Shown: in pieces, positions 1 to 9,113 of the stretch
Numbering within the stretch: position 1 is the stretch's first letter
How the letters are laid out: the number at the start of each line of letters is the position of its first letter
The notes under the pieces: model-generated
Database searches by the model: none
What the model saw: the letters and a program-made list of their open reading frames with translations, nothing else
What the model was told of the DNA's origin: nothing
Assembly: GCA_963969495.1 (NCBI GenBank)
Contig: OZ018317.1
Span: 227,312,738-227,376,737 of the forward strand
Origin: Ceratothoa steindachneri
Taxonomy: Eukaryota > Arthropoda > Malacostraca > Isopoda > Cymothoidae
Direction: 5' to 3'
Length of the DNA: 64,000 nucleotides
Position numbers and translations under genes: made by a program

Positions 1-73
1 ATATACTATGGACTTACCGTGATGAGTCTACGAATCTATACGTTAGATCTAATTTGGGGATTATATTACAATT

Positions 74-800
74 GTGGCACACAGCGTCTATAGAAACGCC
101 TGGACCATGGCGAGAATTACGGGAGCAGAAATTGAAAACATAAATAACTATGAACGTAAATGGAAAATCCGCAAAAACACAGATAAGTTCTCGATAATTC
201 CATTAGGTAGTCAAAAGAGTTCCAGAGTAGAAGTAGAGGGTAACAGATATCGTTACGAATATGAATGCAGAGTGCTTGGAGTCAAGATCACCCAACGCGG
301 TTACGTTAATCACGTAGAAGAACGAACAAACATGGCGTAAGGCGAGCCTCCCTAATTATTCAAAGTCAGAGACCTAAATAGAAAAAACAAGATTAAGATT
401 TATAACGCTCTATGTAAAGCAACTCTGCTCTACCAGGCACTACCACTGAGGAGACCTCATGAGAGTATTGCAATAAAACGGACACAAGGACGGGAGAGCA
501 AATAGACTACAAGATCTACACTAGAAAATTAAACTTCCAGCCACTAATATATCCCTAGATAAACGGCCATGTAAGGTATAGTATAACCTGAACGACATCC
601 TAGATGAAGAAGACTTAAGATCTATGGAAAACCCGCAAATATATAGGACTATCATCAGAGGCATCTTTAGGAGCGGGATACCAAACCCGAGAGGAGTACC
701 GGCACCTCTCTACACATATGAATGAGGTTGCTTTGAAATGCTAAGAACATCATGAAAAATTATATCTGCACTGAAAAGTAAAAACAAACAAAAAACAAAC
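74..800 (+). pseudogene. Jockey-like non-LTR retrotransposon, C-terminal RT remnant
   Basis: A degraded reverse transcriptase C-terminus read in several + frames. The first 88 codons contain a thumb-like stretch (INNYERKWKIRKN, then VLGVKITQRGYVNHV). After a frameshift near 345 it continues with NRKNKIKIYNALCKATLLYQ at about 378-437, the piece that normally precedes the end of Jockey-clade ORF2. Further readable fragments (LDKRPCKV, LNDILDEEDLRSMENPQIYR) run to about 660. The catalytic palm is absent, lying left of the window if it existed. An A-rich stretch near 780-850 could be the old 3' end. Several stops and frameshifts show it is inactive. Family placement rests on remembered motif patterns, not on a search. 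Confidence 0.55.
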
Positions 801-1232
801 GTGAGCTCCAAACAGCAGCGAAAGAAGATTGAAAAGTAAAAAGAATCAAGAAGAAACCAAGAGATAGCTGGTTACCAGGCAACTACAATCAACTAATTTT
901 TTACTTTCCTACATTACTCTACAATCTCCATCCACTCAACTTCTACTATACGCTTTATTTTTTCCTACCCTTTCAAGATGCAAGACGCAAGATCTATTTG
1001 ACCAATATATATACAATCGAAAATTAAGAAACCAGAAATCTTTCTCTCCCACTCTGTTACGCTGTCTCTCTTCTTTTATTTATATTGACCCTTTCTCAAT
1101 TTCTCATGATGGTGGAAGTATATTTCTCCTAATTGGTGAGTAAAACGGCTTGGTCTTACCACCTATTCTTTAGAAGCCGACCTCCAAACGGTTTTCTCTT
1201 TGGAATGACATTAGCTTCCATTAGGATTTCTC

Positions 1233-1560
1233 ATGGGCGCCTCCAAAAGAAAATATGCAGAAATCAATGGAAGAAGCTCAACCGCTTCCAAGAAAGGTGG
1301 GAGAAATCCGAGATCACCAGAGAGGAACCAACGTGTTCAGCCGTCAACAGGCTCTTGCTTTTGTTAGGCTCCCTGTTGGCCCCTCATATCTTCATCTTGG
1401 AAGCCGGGACTTATGTGATGATCTTATACCTGGTGCCATATGAGTTTTACGATACCTCGACGAGAGAAAGAAGAGATAAACACTGCACCCGAGTTTAATG
1501 CGAATCAAGATGAGGTAAATAATGTGACTGTCCCAGCAAGCAGAGCTACTACTAAAAGCT
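1233..1560 (+). pseudogene. relic of an unrecognised short gene
   Basis: An ATG at 1233 opens a basic, serine-rich stretch (start MGASKRKYAEINGRSS). The reading then moves to the +1 frame for a more hydrophobic segment (RQQALAFVRLPVGPSYLHLG) and back to the first frame for an acidic tail ending NNVTVPASRATTKS and a TAA near 1560. Pieces in two frames that each look protein-like suggest one protein of about 110 residues broken by indels. I do not recognise the family. It lies about 160 bases ahead of a second relic in the same direction, as in a compact gene array. It could also be chance coding in unusual sequence. Confidence 0.3.
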
Positions 1561-1716
1561 AACTAAGGCTCTGCAGTTACAACCCTTAAACCAGTTCTCC
1601 ACCCTGGAAAGACCGTTGTTTGAGACTAAATGTCACCAGTTAAAAAGAAATGAAAAAAGAGAAACGATTCTTCCTCTTCACAATGCGAATTGAGAGCTGA
1701 TTGAACCTTAATTATC

Positions 1717-2850
1717 ATGGCTAAGGATCAGGCTAAGCACGGAAAATATAGCCTTAGGTTTTAGAACTTTCTCCGTATAGAGAAAAAGAGTATACAAGAG
1801 AAACCGTTGACTTCAGATCCAAACATTGAGCGATTGCGTAGGTCTTTCATCCCGATAGTTTTAAATCTTTTTCCTTTTCAAATAGCCACACACCGAACTA
1901 AGTCTTTTGACGGTTATACCATCTATAAGCGCCAGGGATTAGTGGAGTTTCTCGGGAGAGATCCAATAGTGCCTTTTTTAAAAAGAGTTAATGTGGCTAT
2001 CTCTGCCTATAGTGCAAAGCTGAAGATTTTCAAGACACCTAATGCGTCAAATATACAGATGACTACACGCTCTCAGAAGAATTCTGTAAAAAGGTTCTGT
2101 TGTGCTAAGGAACTGGTAAAGAACTCTTTCAAAAACATCAAGGAAGAATTGGTCGAGCATGAGGTAGTTAGCCTCAAGACAGTGGCAAGGAACGAGGAAG
2201 GTGTATCTCAATAAAAAGTACCCTGTTCGAATCTTCGACCTTCATATGCATTATGAGTAGATGCATTAGTCTTTTCTGCAGTAACTGCCACCATTTGAAC
2301 AGATTAATCTTTTTACCAACCAAATTCGGATCAACGCTGGATATGGATAAACTATTTTTAATGTCGTGCACAATAAAACCTTTTTTGCAAGGCCAAGTAT
2401 GTATGTTGAGAAGTTTTAAATCCTAATCTTCAAAATATTCCGACTAATTGGTATTTGAAAAATACGTCTTAGACGTTGAACCTACCAGTTGCTCTGTGCT
2501 CAGGGAAGCTATGGACATAGTCCTGTCTGGTCTCATTTATCAGACACTTAATTTATACGCTTCCAAATTTAAGAAGGCGAACTCTGATCCTGACCTTTTA
2601 AACCCCACAAGCGCGTAGCACCTGTGCACATTAGAAACCTGTCGAGAAGTAGTTCTATCCTCAGGAAAATCCGCGGTTGACCGTCAGAAAACGGGTAAGG
2701 TTTCTGTTCTGTTCCGTACTGGTCCAGTAATCAATACTACCCTGCTTGACCTCTTCGAGACTCTCAAGGGGACCTCACTCATGTACCTACTCGCTAGATT
2801 GGTGAAAGTAGTCGACAAAGATTGCCTGGAACTCCAAGACAACTCTAGCA
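1717..2850 (+). pseudogene. relic of an unrecognised gene of roughly 370 codons
   Basis: From the ATG at 1717 (MAKDQAKHGKYSLRF) one frame runs to 2214 with a single internal TAG near 1762. A small shift near 2215-2220 then opens another frame that continues to about 2850 with only three stops (near 2395, 2440 and 2615). Long open stretches in a consistent path, with normal-looking composition (SSGKSAVDRQKTGKVSVLFR; LLDLFETLKGTSLMYLLARL), argue for a decayed real gene. No catalytic motif, signal peptide or membrane segment stands out and the family is unknown to me. Decoding continues past 2850 in the same frame with one stop, so the gene may have been longer. A captured large-element or viral gene is possible but unproven. 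Confidence 0.35.
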
Positions 2851-3404
2851 ATGAGTGAGCAATTCACTTCTATTTTGCCTACAGCTATAGTGGCGGACCT
2901 AGAAAAGAAGGGCACAACATCTACACATATAAGCGTACGGACAAAACAAGAGAAGGGAACAACTCGTATCCCAAGTCACACCTTGTTTAAATCTTCAAAC
3001 TGGCCAGCACTATTAACGCGTCCTATCGCCAATATCCATCAAAGGTCTAAATAACATAGGTCTAAGCACATGCTCCTCACGACTGGCCACAAACTAGGTC
3101 TAATCGACACTTTCAAGATAAATCCAGAGGGATATCTTCTTTAGTAGAATTGCCATGTACTCCAGGCAAGCTGGAGGGAACCTCGAAGGTTCGTCTTCCT
3201 CCATTGCTCCTTACCTATTTTTCTACATTTTACCATGTTTTGTGAGTCTCCTATGGCTGCAAATCGGAGTACAAGATTTTTGCCACCTGCTGCACCTTCC
3301 TGATAATGCGCCAGGGGGCAAGGGGGGCACATTGTTCTGCTTTTGTATCCAAATACTTCTTATTCGGCGTCATCAGTGTATCAGCACATAAACCAAAAGT
3401 AATC

Positions 3405-3493
<89 letters not shown>
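3405..3493. repeat. (TA)n microsatellite
   Basis: About 88 bases of nearly pure TA dinucleotide. It passes directly into the (CT)n tract to the right. Translations across it (YIYIYI) are artefacts. Confidence 0.97.
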
Positions 3494-3800
<307 letters not shown>

Positions 3801-4000
3801 NNNNNNNNNNNNNNNNNNNNNNNNNNNNNNNNNNNNNNNNNNNNNNNNNNNNNNNNNNNNNNNNNNNNNNNNNNNNNNNNNNNNNNNNNNNNNNNNNNNN
3901 NNNNNNNNNNNNNNNNNNNNNNNNNNNNNNNNNNNNNNNNNNNNNNNNNNNNNNNNNNNNNNNNNNNNNNNNNNNNNNNNNNNNNNNNNNNNNNNNNNNN
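3801..4000. other. assembly gap, 200 N
   Basis: Exactly 200 unknown bases. The round number suggests a placeholder rather than a measured length. The 5' part of element 1 (5' UTR and most of ORF1) must lie here or have been lost. Confidence 0.99.
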
Positions 4001-4138
4001 AGGACCGAAAGGAGTATCCGGCCCAGAGTGAGGGCGGACGTACGCCAGTATGCCCGTGTCACTCCAGGAACGACCTTCTCAGAGGTCGCAAAAAGGGGTG
4101 CCTCACAAACAAACAAGCCGGGAAACGGAAGAGCGTAG
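4001..4138 (+). CDS. ORF1 C-terminus of element 1 (partial)
   Basis: Forty-five codons are readable from the gap edge to a TAG at 4136-4138, ending NKPGNGRA. The segment is basic and contains VTPGTTFSEVAKRG. Apart from the last residues (GNGR), it does not resemble the ORF1 C-terminus of element 2 (AAKPKAAGNGRT), although the ORF2 proteins are close. The shared GNGR is encoded by GGAAACGGA/T, and the preceding G completes the GGGAAAC heptamer at 4120-4126. ORF2 is open in the -1 frame across this whole stretch. Confidence 0.7.
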   Translation, partial: RTERSIRPRVRADVRQYARVTPGTTFSEVAKRGASQTNKPGNGRA

Positions 4139-4164
4139 GGAGTCCTACAGTCGGGGACTCCCTG
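4120..4164 (+). promoter_or_regulatory. candidate -1 ribosomal frameshift signal, element 1
   Basis: The heptamer GGGAAAC (4120-4126) sits in the X XXY YYZ phase of ORF1 (codons GGA AAC at 4121-4126), 9 nt before the ORF1 stop at 4136. A perfect 9-bp hairpin follows: AGGGAGTCC (4137-4145), a 9-nt loop, and GGACTCCCT (4155-4163). A further T-G wobble (4136/4164) brings the spacer to 9-10 nt. ORF2 lies in the -1 frame. G GGA AAC is a known slippery class in retroviral gag-pro junctions. Function here is inferred. Confidence 0.7.
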
Positions 4165-6915
4165 AAAGTTCTTCTGTTCAATGCGAGGTCAATCAGGAAC
4201 AAGTTTCCTGAGCTCCGTGGCCTCGTAGCGACGGAAGAACCCGAAATGGTAGCCATAACAGAATCGTGGATAAAAACCTTAAACCGAGACTTTGAAGGCG
4301 AATTCACGATTCCCGGTTACCAGCTCTTCTTGAAAGATAGGCCAGACAGAGAAGGTGGCGGTGTGATGTTGTATGTCAAGGATACTCTCAACTCGACGGA
4401 TTGCAACATCGTATCCGACCATGAACTACTAGGTGTTGACCTAGAGATAGGTCCTGCCAAATATAGGACCCTGGTGCTTTATAGACCTCCTGCCCAACTC
4501 GTTGAAAAGGACAGAGATCTGTACCAGCTACTAGGAGAACTTGTCGAAGACAGAGTGTGTATCGTCATGGGTGATTTCAACACACAAGTTGACTGGGAAA
4601 CCACAGAACCCTGTGGCGAGAACGCACTACTCCTGGAGTTCACGAACAACGAGTTCCTCACTCAATGGGTCAGAGAACCGACGAGAGGAGACAATATCCT
4701 CGACTTGGTTTTCACCTCTGAGGATGACATCGTTGAGGACCTCTCTGTTGGCGAAGAGCTCGGTGGCAGTGACCACCGACTAATTAGATTTGTAGTCAAA
4801 GTCCCCAAGGCAGAGCCTGCAACTAGTAAATCAAGGAAACTGGATTTAAGAAGAGCAGACTTTGCAGGTCTACGCGCGGGACTGACTGACGCGAGGCTAG
4901 AGGAGTGCGATGCTGTTGAAGACTCTTGGAACAGTTTCAAAACCACATTCATGAGTCTTCAATCGCGTTTTATCCCTCTGAAATGCCCCCGTCGGTCTTC
5001 TGTTCAACCAAAGTGGTTTAATCGAGAAATCGGGCAACTGCTTAGGGAGAAGAGAAATGTGTACCGGCAATCGAAGATCTCGGGTGACTTTGACGAATAC
5101 CGGAGGCTAGCCAGGAGAGTGAAGTCCAGCATAAGGGCGGCTAAGCGGTCTGAGGAACTCCGAGTGGCGAGACTCTGTAAAGAGAATCCCAAGGAGTTTT
5201 TTGGATATGTGAACAGCCGTAAACCAATCCGTCGAACGATTGGCCCTTTGAGGAACGAGGAGGGGACATTAAAGCATTCAGATGCAGAAAATGCCAACCT
5301 CCTCAACGACTACTTCTCTTCAGTGTTTACTGAAGAGTGTGGTCCCATTCCCCAGCCGACGGATTCCTACTCGGGGGAAAAGCTGGAGGCAATGGACTTC
5401 ACCGAAGAAGAAATAAAGAAAAAGATCGCTGACCTAAAGACGAATAAGTCCCCTGGACCGGACGGGTTTCTACCTAAAGTGTTGAAGGAAGTGTGCGATG
5501 AAGTATCACGACATCTGTGCGCTATCTTTAACATGTCAATCCGGACCGCATGCGTTCCTAGAGACTGGTGTGAGGCGGAGGTGACTCCTATCTTCAAGAA
5601 AGGAGACCGTAACCAACCGTCGAACTACCGACCTATCAGTCTGACTTCGATAGTCGGTAAACTCATGGAAAGCATCATGGTGGACAAAGTGACGTCGTAT
5701 TTAGAGTCAAACCTGCTACTGAGGAGTTCCCAGCACGGCTTCCGAAGGCAACGGTCATGCCTGACGAACCTTGTAGAATTCTTCCACTTCGTTTTCAGTG
5801 AGCACGATCTGGACAAGGCGGTGGATGTGGTCTACCTAGACTTTCAGAAAGCCTTTGATAAGGTACCACACCGCCGCCTTCTCCGGAAAGTGCGAGCGCT
5901 TGGCATAGACGGAAAGGTAGCCGGCTGGATCGAGAACTGGCTAAGTGGCAGACGGCAACGGGTGGTGGTAAATGGACAGTCTTCTGAGTGGGTGCCCGTT
6001 ACTAGCGGGGTGCCTCAAGTTTCTGTCCTGGGACCACTACTATTCATCATCTACGTCAACGACATGGACGGTGACATGGTTGCCAAGATTTCCAAATTTG
6101 CCGACGATACCAAGCTTGGTATGAACGTTGCAAAGGATGGAAATACTGCCCGCCTGCAGGAAGATCTTGGGAAGATTGGGGAGTGGTCGGACACGTGGCA
6201 AATGCCTTTTAACGTGGGCAAATGCAAAGTGATGCATATCGGCCACAGAAACCCCCAATCTCAGTATACCCTTAAGGGCACTGCTATGGAATCCACCGAC
6301 ACTGAGAAGGACTTGGGTGTAACAATCACTAGTGACCTCAAGTTCTCGAAACAGTGCATTGAGGCGGAGAAAAAGGCCCAAAGGATGCTAGGCTATATTA
6401 AGCGCCAGTTTGGTTATCGGAACCAGGAGATTGTACTGTGCCTGTACAACTCACTTGTCCGACCGCACCTGGAGTATGCCGTACAATTTTGGAGTCCTTC
6501 ATTGCGAAAGGACATCGCGAGATTGGAACGCGTACAAGCCAGGGCAACCAAGCTGATTCCCTCTATCCGACATAAAACTTATGAGGATAGACTAAGGGAA
6601 TTAGATCTGTTCTCGCTGGAAACCCGTAGACAGCGTGGTCAGCTCATCGAAGTTTTCAAAATACTTCGAGGGTTCGACAATGTTGACTACCGGGATATTT
6701 TCACACTGAGTGAGAACAGAACGCGCAATCACGGCTTCAAACTTGAACTGAAGCGTTACAACCGCAATCTGTGTGGAAATTTTTTCACCTACAGTATCTG
6801 CGGTATGTGGAACACACTTCCAGTGGAAGTTGTCAACAGTGAATCTGTTGACCAGTTCAAGTCAAGACTAGACAAAGTCTTGAAAAGTGGCCGCTTATGG
6901 ACGCAAAACAATTGA
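4120..6915 (+). CDS. ORF2 of element 1: endonuclease-reverse transcriptase
   Basis: The frame is open from the gap to 6915. I start the entry at the proposed frameshift heptamer because no ATG precedes the endonuclease domain; the first ATG, at 4246, would remove its N-terminal strand (KVLLFNARSIRNK). Counting from 4246: endonuclease with E6 (AITESW), D110/N112 (MGDFN) and S175-D176-H177 (GGSDH). The RT follows from about residue 395, with YRPISLTS, LDFQKAFDKV and the active-site F618-A-D-D621. One conserved RT position is changed: GVPQVS at 588-593 where the two sister elements have GVPQGS. The frame is otherwise intact. Expected role: nicking target DNA and reverse-transcribing the element RNA at the nick. 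Confidence 0.85.
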   Translation, partial: GKRKSVGSPTVGDSLKVLLFNARSIRNKFPELRGLVATEEPEMVAITESWIKTLNRDFEGEFTIPGYQLFLKDRPDREGGGVMLYVKDTLNSTDCNIVSDHELLGVDLEIGPAKYRTLVLYRPPAQLVEKDRDLYQLLGELVEDRVCIVMGDFNTQVDWETTEPCGENALLLEFTNNEFLTQWVREPTRGDNILDLVFTSEDDIVEDLSVGEELGGSDHRLIRFVVKVPKAEPATSKSRKLDLRRADFAGLRAGLTDARLEECDAVEDSWNSFKTTFMSLQSRFIPLKCPRRSSVQPKWFNREIGQLLREKRNVYRQSKISGDFDEYRRLARRVKSSIRAAKRSEELRVARLCKENPKEFFGYVNSRKPIRRTIGPLRNEEGTLKHSDAENANLLNDYFSSVFTEECGPIPQPTDSYSGEKLEAMDFTEEEIKKKIADLKTNKSPGPDGFLPKVLKEVCDEVSRHLCAIFNMSIRTACVPRDWCEAEVTPIFKKGDRNQPSNYRPISLTSIVGKLMESIMVDKVTSYLESNLLLRSSQHGFRRQRSCLTNLVEFFHFVFSEHDLDKAVDVVYLDFQKAFDKVPHRRLLRKVRALGIDGKVAGWIENWLSGRRQRVVVNGQSSEWVPVTSGVPQVSVLGPLLFIIYVNDMDGDMVAKISKFADDTKLGMNVAKDGNTARLQEDLGKIGEWSDTWQMPFNVGKCKVMHIGHRNPQSQYTLKGTAMESTDTEKDLGVTITSDLKFSKQCIEAEKKAQRMLGYIKRQFGYRNQEIVLCLYNSLVRPHLEYAVQFWSPSLRKDIARLERVQARATKLIPSIRHKTYEDRLRELDLFSLETRRQRGQLIEVFKILRGFDNVDYRDIFTLSENRTRNHGFKLELKRYNRNLCGNFFTYSICGMWNTLPVEVVNSESVDQFKSRLDKVLKSGRLWTQNN

Positions 6916-6947
6916 GCAGCCATGTGCCCGCTCGATTGCTAGCCTAA

Positions 6948-6990
6948 AGGTACCCTCTTTGAATGGATCGTAAGGTCTCCTAGGGTACTT
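6948..6990 (+). promoter_or_regulatory. 3' UTR hairpin with GUAA tetraloop, element 1
   Basis: Lower stem AGGTACCCT (6948-6956) with AGGGTACTT (6982-6990), 9 pairs including one G-U. An asymmetric internal loop of 8 and 3 nt follows. The upper stem GGATC (6965-6969) with GGTCT (6974-6978) is closed by the GNRA-type loop GTAA (6970-6973). It lies just before the terminal repeats, as expected for the RNA that the RT binds to start copying. Confidence 0.75.
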
Positions 6991-7018
6991 ACTTTCCTTG
7001 TTACTCCTTGTTACTTGT

Positions 7019-7051
<33 letters not shown>
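6991..7051 (+). repeat. terminal 10-nt repeats and (CT)n tail, element 1
   Basis: Two to three units of the CTCCTTGTTA type, one shortened, are followed by about 30 bases of CT dinucleotide. The decamer has the same length as the tails of elements 2 and 3 but a different sequence. Confidence 0.85.
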
Positions 7052-7054
<3 letters not shown>

Positions 7055-7375
7055 ACAACCACCTTGTCGTCGGTGAGAGAGCTTGCGTTATCTGCCTGAG
7101 TTAAGCTAGCTAAGCTGGGGGACTTTTAGTCCGGTAGGGTCACCCATGCCAGTAAGGTAGCTGTAGTAGGATCCAGACTAATGGTTGTCAAACTTCTCTA
7201 CCACTTCTTTGATGCGTCTCCTTGCATCCTCCTAAATTTTTCAATGGCACTTTGCCGCTATGACTCCGTCCTTTTCTTACGCTATCCCCAACCTTGAAAT
7301 AAAATGTAAAACAAAACAAAAAAAAACAAAAAACTTCGATACTATTTGATAGTAAGGACCTCACCAGCTACCTTA
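7052..7375. other. non-coding stretch with AATAAA and A-rich tail
   Basis: Between the element 1 tail and the element 2 leader. Near 7298 it contains AATAAA followed by an A-rich run (about 7307-7332), as in a polyadenylated retroposed fragment on the + strand. No open frame or recognised family; it could be a SINE or a piece of another LINE. Confidence 0.4.
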
Positions 7376-7944
7376 TGCCGTGTGGGAAGAGAGGCTTTGG
7401 AACCTCTATAAATAACACTATCTAACGCTCACAGGTCGCGAGAGACTAGGACTGAAGGGATCCTAGGCGCCGGGGTGCGATTAATGGAGATGAGCTAAGT
7501 GCCCCGTTAAGCCTTCTCCTAACGTGCAATTGCCTGACCAGCTCCCTGTGACCGTTCCTTAGTGTCAGTGGTTGCACCGACCCGAGGTGACGGGTCCTTG
7601 TTACCAGGTTGGCTGCCAGGCCAACTAAAAGCCCCGGGTAGAGTCTCTCAAAGCGAGCACGATATCCCTTGACCGCTCGCCAGAGATCCTGGCCGCTCCG
7701 ACTTCAGTCATTAAGAGTTAGTAAGGTGCATGAAACTGTTGTCTCCCTGTGCATTCGCCTGGTTGGGAGCCACGGTGCCCAGGGCTCGACAGTCTAGTCG
7801 CTACTAGCTGGACGGCAACGCCAAAGCGGATTGCACTCCAAAAGTCCCAAAGCTGAAGGAAGGGTAGGCGGGAGCGACTCGCGCGAGGATAAATCACCAC
7901 CCCCCAAAATTTTTTCAACAAGTGGTCTACAAGTGATAACAATA
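7376..7944 (+). promoter_or_regulatory. 5' leader of element 2
   Basis: About 570 bases with no long + strand frame, GC-richer than the flanking A-rich segment. Non-LTR elements of this type usually carry an internal promoter here. A CTATAAATA run lies near 7405, but I cannot show that it is used. The left limit is not defined by any repeat I can see. Confidence 0.45.
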
Positions 7945-9084
7945 ATGCCTGGCGCTCAAACACTAAAAAGCGAATGCCCAAAATGCGAAAGCACACGCTG
8001 GTGTATCGACTTCCCGGAAGGCAACTTCAGGGACATCGCTCCAACGAGCAGATGCCTCTTCTGCGTTCTGGAGGAGAAGCTCGAGCAGGCGGAGGAAAGG
8101 AGGAGGAAGGAGATCGCCCAGATGGAGGAGAGGTACAACGGGCAGATCGCCGACCTTAAGAGCCAAGTCGCCCTCCTAAAGAAGGCACTCGACCTCAAGC
8201 ACTCGAGTGACGACTCGAGCGCTACGGCTGAGGAGAAGACCGCTGAGGGTAGTGGAGGGGACAATGATGGCAGCTACGCAGCCGCCGTCAAGAAACCCCC
8301 CAAAACTCCCATCACAGAAGATGAGAAAAAGGAGAGAAAGCGAAAGAAGCAAGAAAGGAAGAAGAATAGAAGGAAGCAGAAAAGGGAAGAAGAGAAGATT
8401 GAAAAGAAGAAAAAAGAAGAGAGCGAAGCTTTAAACACGAAAGAGAAGGAAAAGAGCACGAAGGCAGATGGCTGGAAGAAGGAGAAAGCGTCCAAGAAAC
8501 CGGAGGTCACTGTCTATGGTGACTCTCAGGCTCGAGGACTAGAACCGTTCCTGCGAGCACGGCTCCAAAAGAAAGTGGAGGTCAAGTGCCTGCCCGGCAA
8601 GGGTAATAAGGCACTGAGAAAGGAGGTGGAGAAGAGTCCCACTCCTGACTCTTCAGTAGTTGCCATTCTGGCTAGTGGCAACGACCTCTACTTCCGCAAC
8701 GGGGGAGCAGGGGTGACAGAACCAATACTCCAGAACGTCATGGGGGCAGTCGACGACTGCGGACTAAAGACGAGGAGGAGGGTCGTTGTCGGGATCCTTC
8801 CACGGAGGAGCCCTAACCCCATTACATACCGTCGCAATGAGCTGGTAAACCAGAGGTTGAGAGACCTCTGTACAGCTGAAGGGGTCTTCTTCGCGGACCC
8901 TTTCCGGACGTTCTTTGGTAGGAACGACCTCTACCAAAGGGACGGAGCCCACCTGTCGATGAAGGGAAAAGCCATGCTGGCTAACCTCATCCAGGAGACG
9001 GTTAACCGCTGCGTCCGGTCTGTTCGGGAAAGGAGGACCGTTCCTGCCGCCAAGCCAAAGGCGGCGGGAAACGGTCGAACTTAG
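7945..9084 (+). CDS. ORF1 of element 2: zinc-finger, coiled-coil, SGNH-esterase protein
   Basis: 379 residues from the ATG at 7945; the frame is open upstream but has no earlier ATG after 7831. N-terminal cysteines (C11, C14, C20, C37, C40) look like a small zinc-binding domain. A charged coiled coil spans 42-86. A very Lys/Glu-rich linker (about 117-183) probably binds nucleic acid. Residues 187-352 form an SGNH/GDSL-like hydrolase: GDS at 192-194, GND at 245-247, and D333-G-A-H336. Esterase-type ORF1 proteins are established in CR1-like elements. Here the GDS, GND and DxxH blocks are all present, so catalysis is plausible though the substrate is unknown. The C-terminus overlaps the proposed frameshift site. 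Confidence 0.85.
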   Translation: MPGAQTLKSECPKCESTRWCIDFPEGNFRDIAPTSRCLFCVLEEKLEQAEERRRKEIAQMEERYNGQIADLKSQVALLKKALDLKHSSDDSSATAEEKTAEGSGGDNDGSYAAAVKKPPKTPITEDEKKERKRKKQERKKNRRKQKREEEKIEKKKKEESEALNTKEKEKSTKADGWKKEKASKKPEVTVYGDSQARGLEPFLRARLQKKVEVKCLPGKGNKALRKEVEKSPTPDSSVVAILASGNDLYFRNGGAGVTEPILQNVMGAVDDCGLKTRRRVVVGILPRRSPNPITYRRNELVNQRLRDLCTAEGVFFADPFRTFFGRNDLYQRDGAHLSMKGKAMLANLIQETVNRCVRSVRERRTVPAAKPKAAGNGRT

Positions 9085-9113
9085 GGAGACCACCAGCCGG
9101 GAACTCCCTTAAG
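9066..9113 (+). promoter_or_regulatory. candidate -1 ribosomal frameshift signal, element 2
   Basis: The heptamer GGGAAAC at 9066-9072 is in the ORF1 slippery phase (GGA at 9067, AAC at 9070), 9 nt before the TAG at 9082-9084. A hairpin follows: AGGGAG (9083-9088) with CTCCCT (9104-9109). If T9110 is bulged, three further pairs form below it (C9080, T9081, T9082 with A9111, A9112, G9113). The base of the conserved stem is again 10 nt after the heptamer, as in element 1. ORF2 is in the -1 frame and has no ATG in the overlap. Confidence 0.72.

Larger units (their letters stand above)
4001..7050 (+). mobile_element. element 1: CR1/L2-like non-LTR retrotransposon, 5' end in gap
   Basis: The order is: end of ORF1 (4001-4138), ORF2 with apurinic-type endonuclease and reverse transcriptase (to 6915), a short 3' UTR with a folded hairpin (6948-6990), two to three terminal repeats of the CTCCTTGTTA type, and a (CT)n tail. 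ORF2 is closely similar to that of element 2 along its whole length. There is no RNase H domain. The family assignment (CR1/L2-like) rests on the EN-RT architecture, the esterase ORF1 of its sister copy, and the short tandem 3' repeats in place of poly(A). Confidence 0.85.
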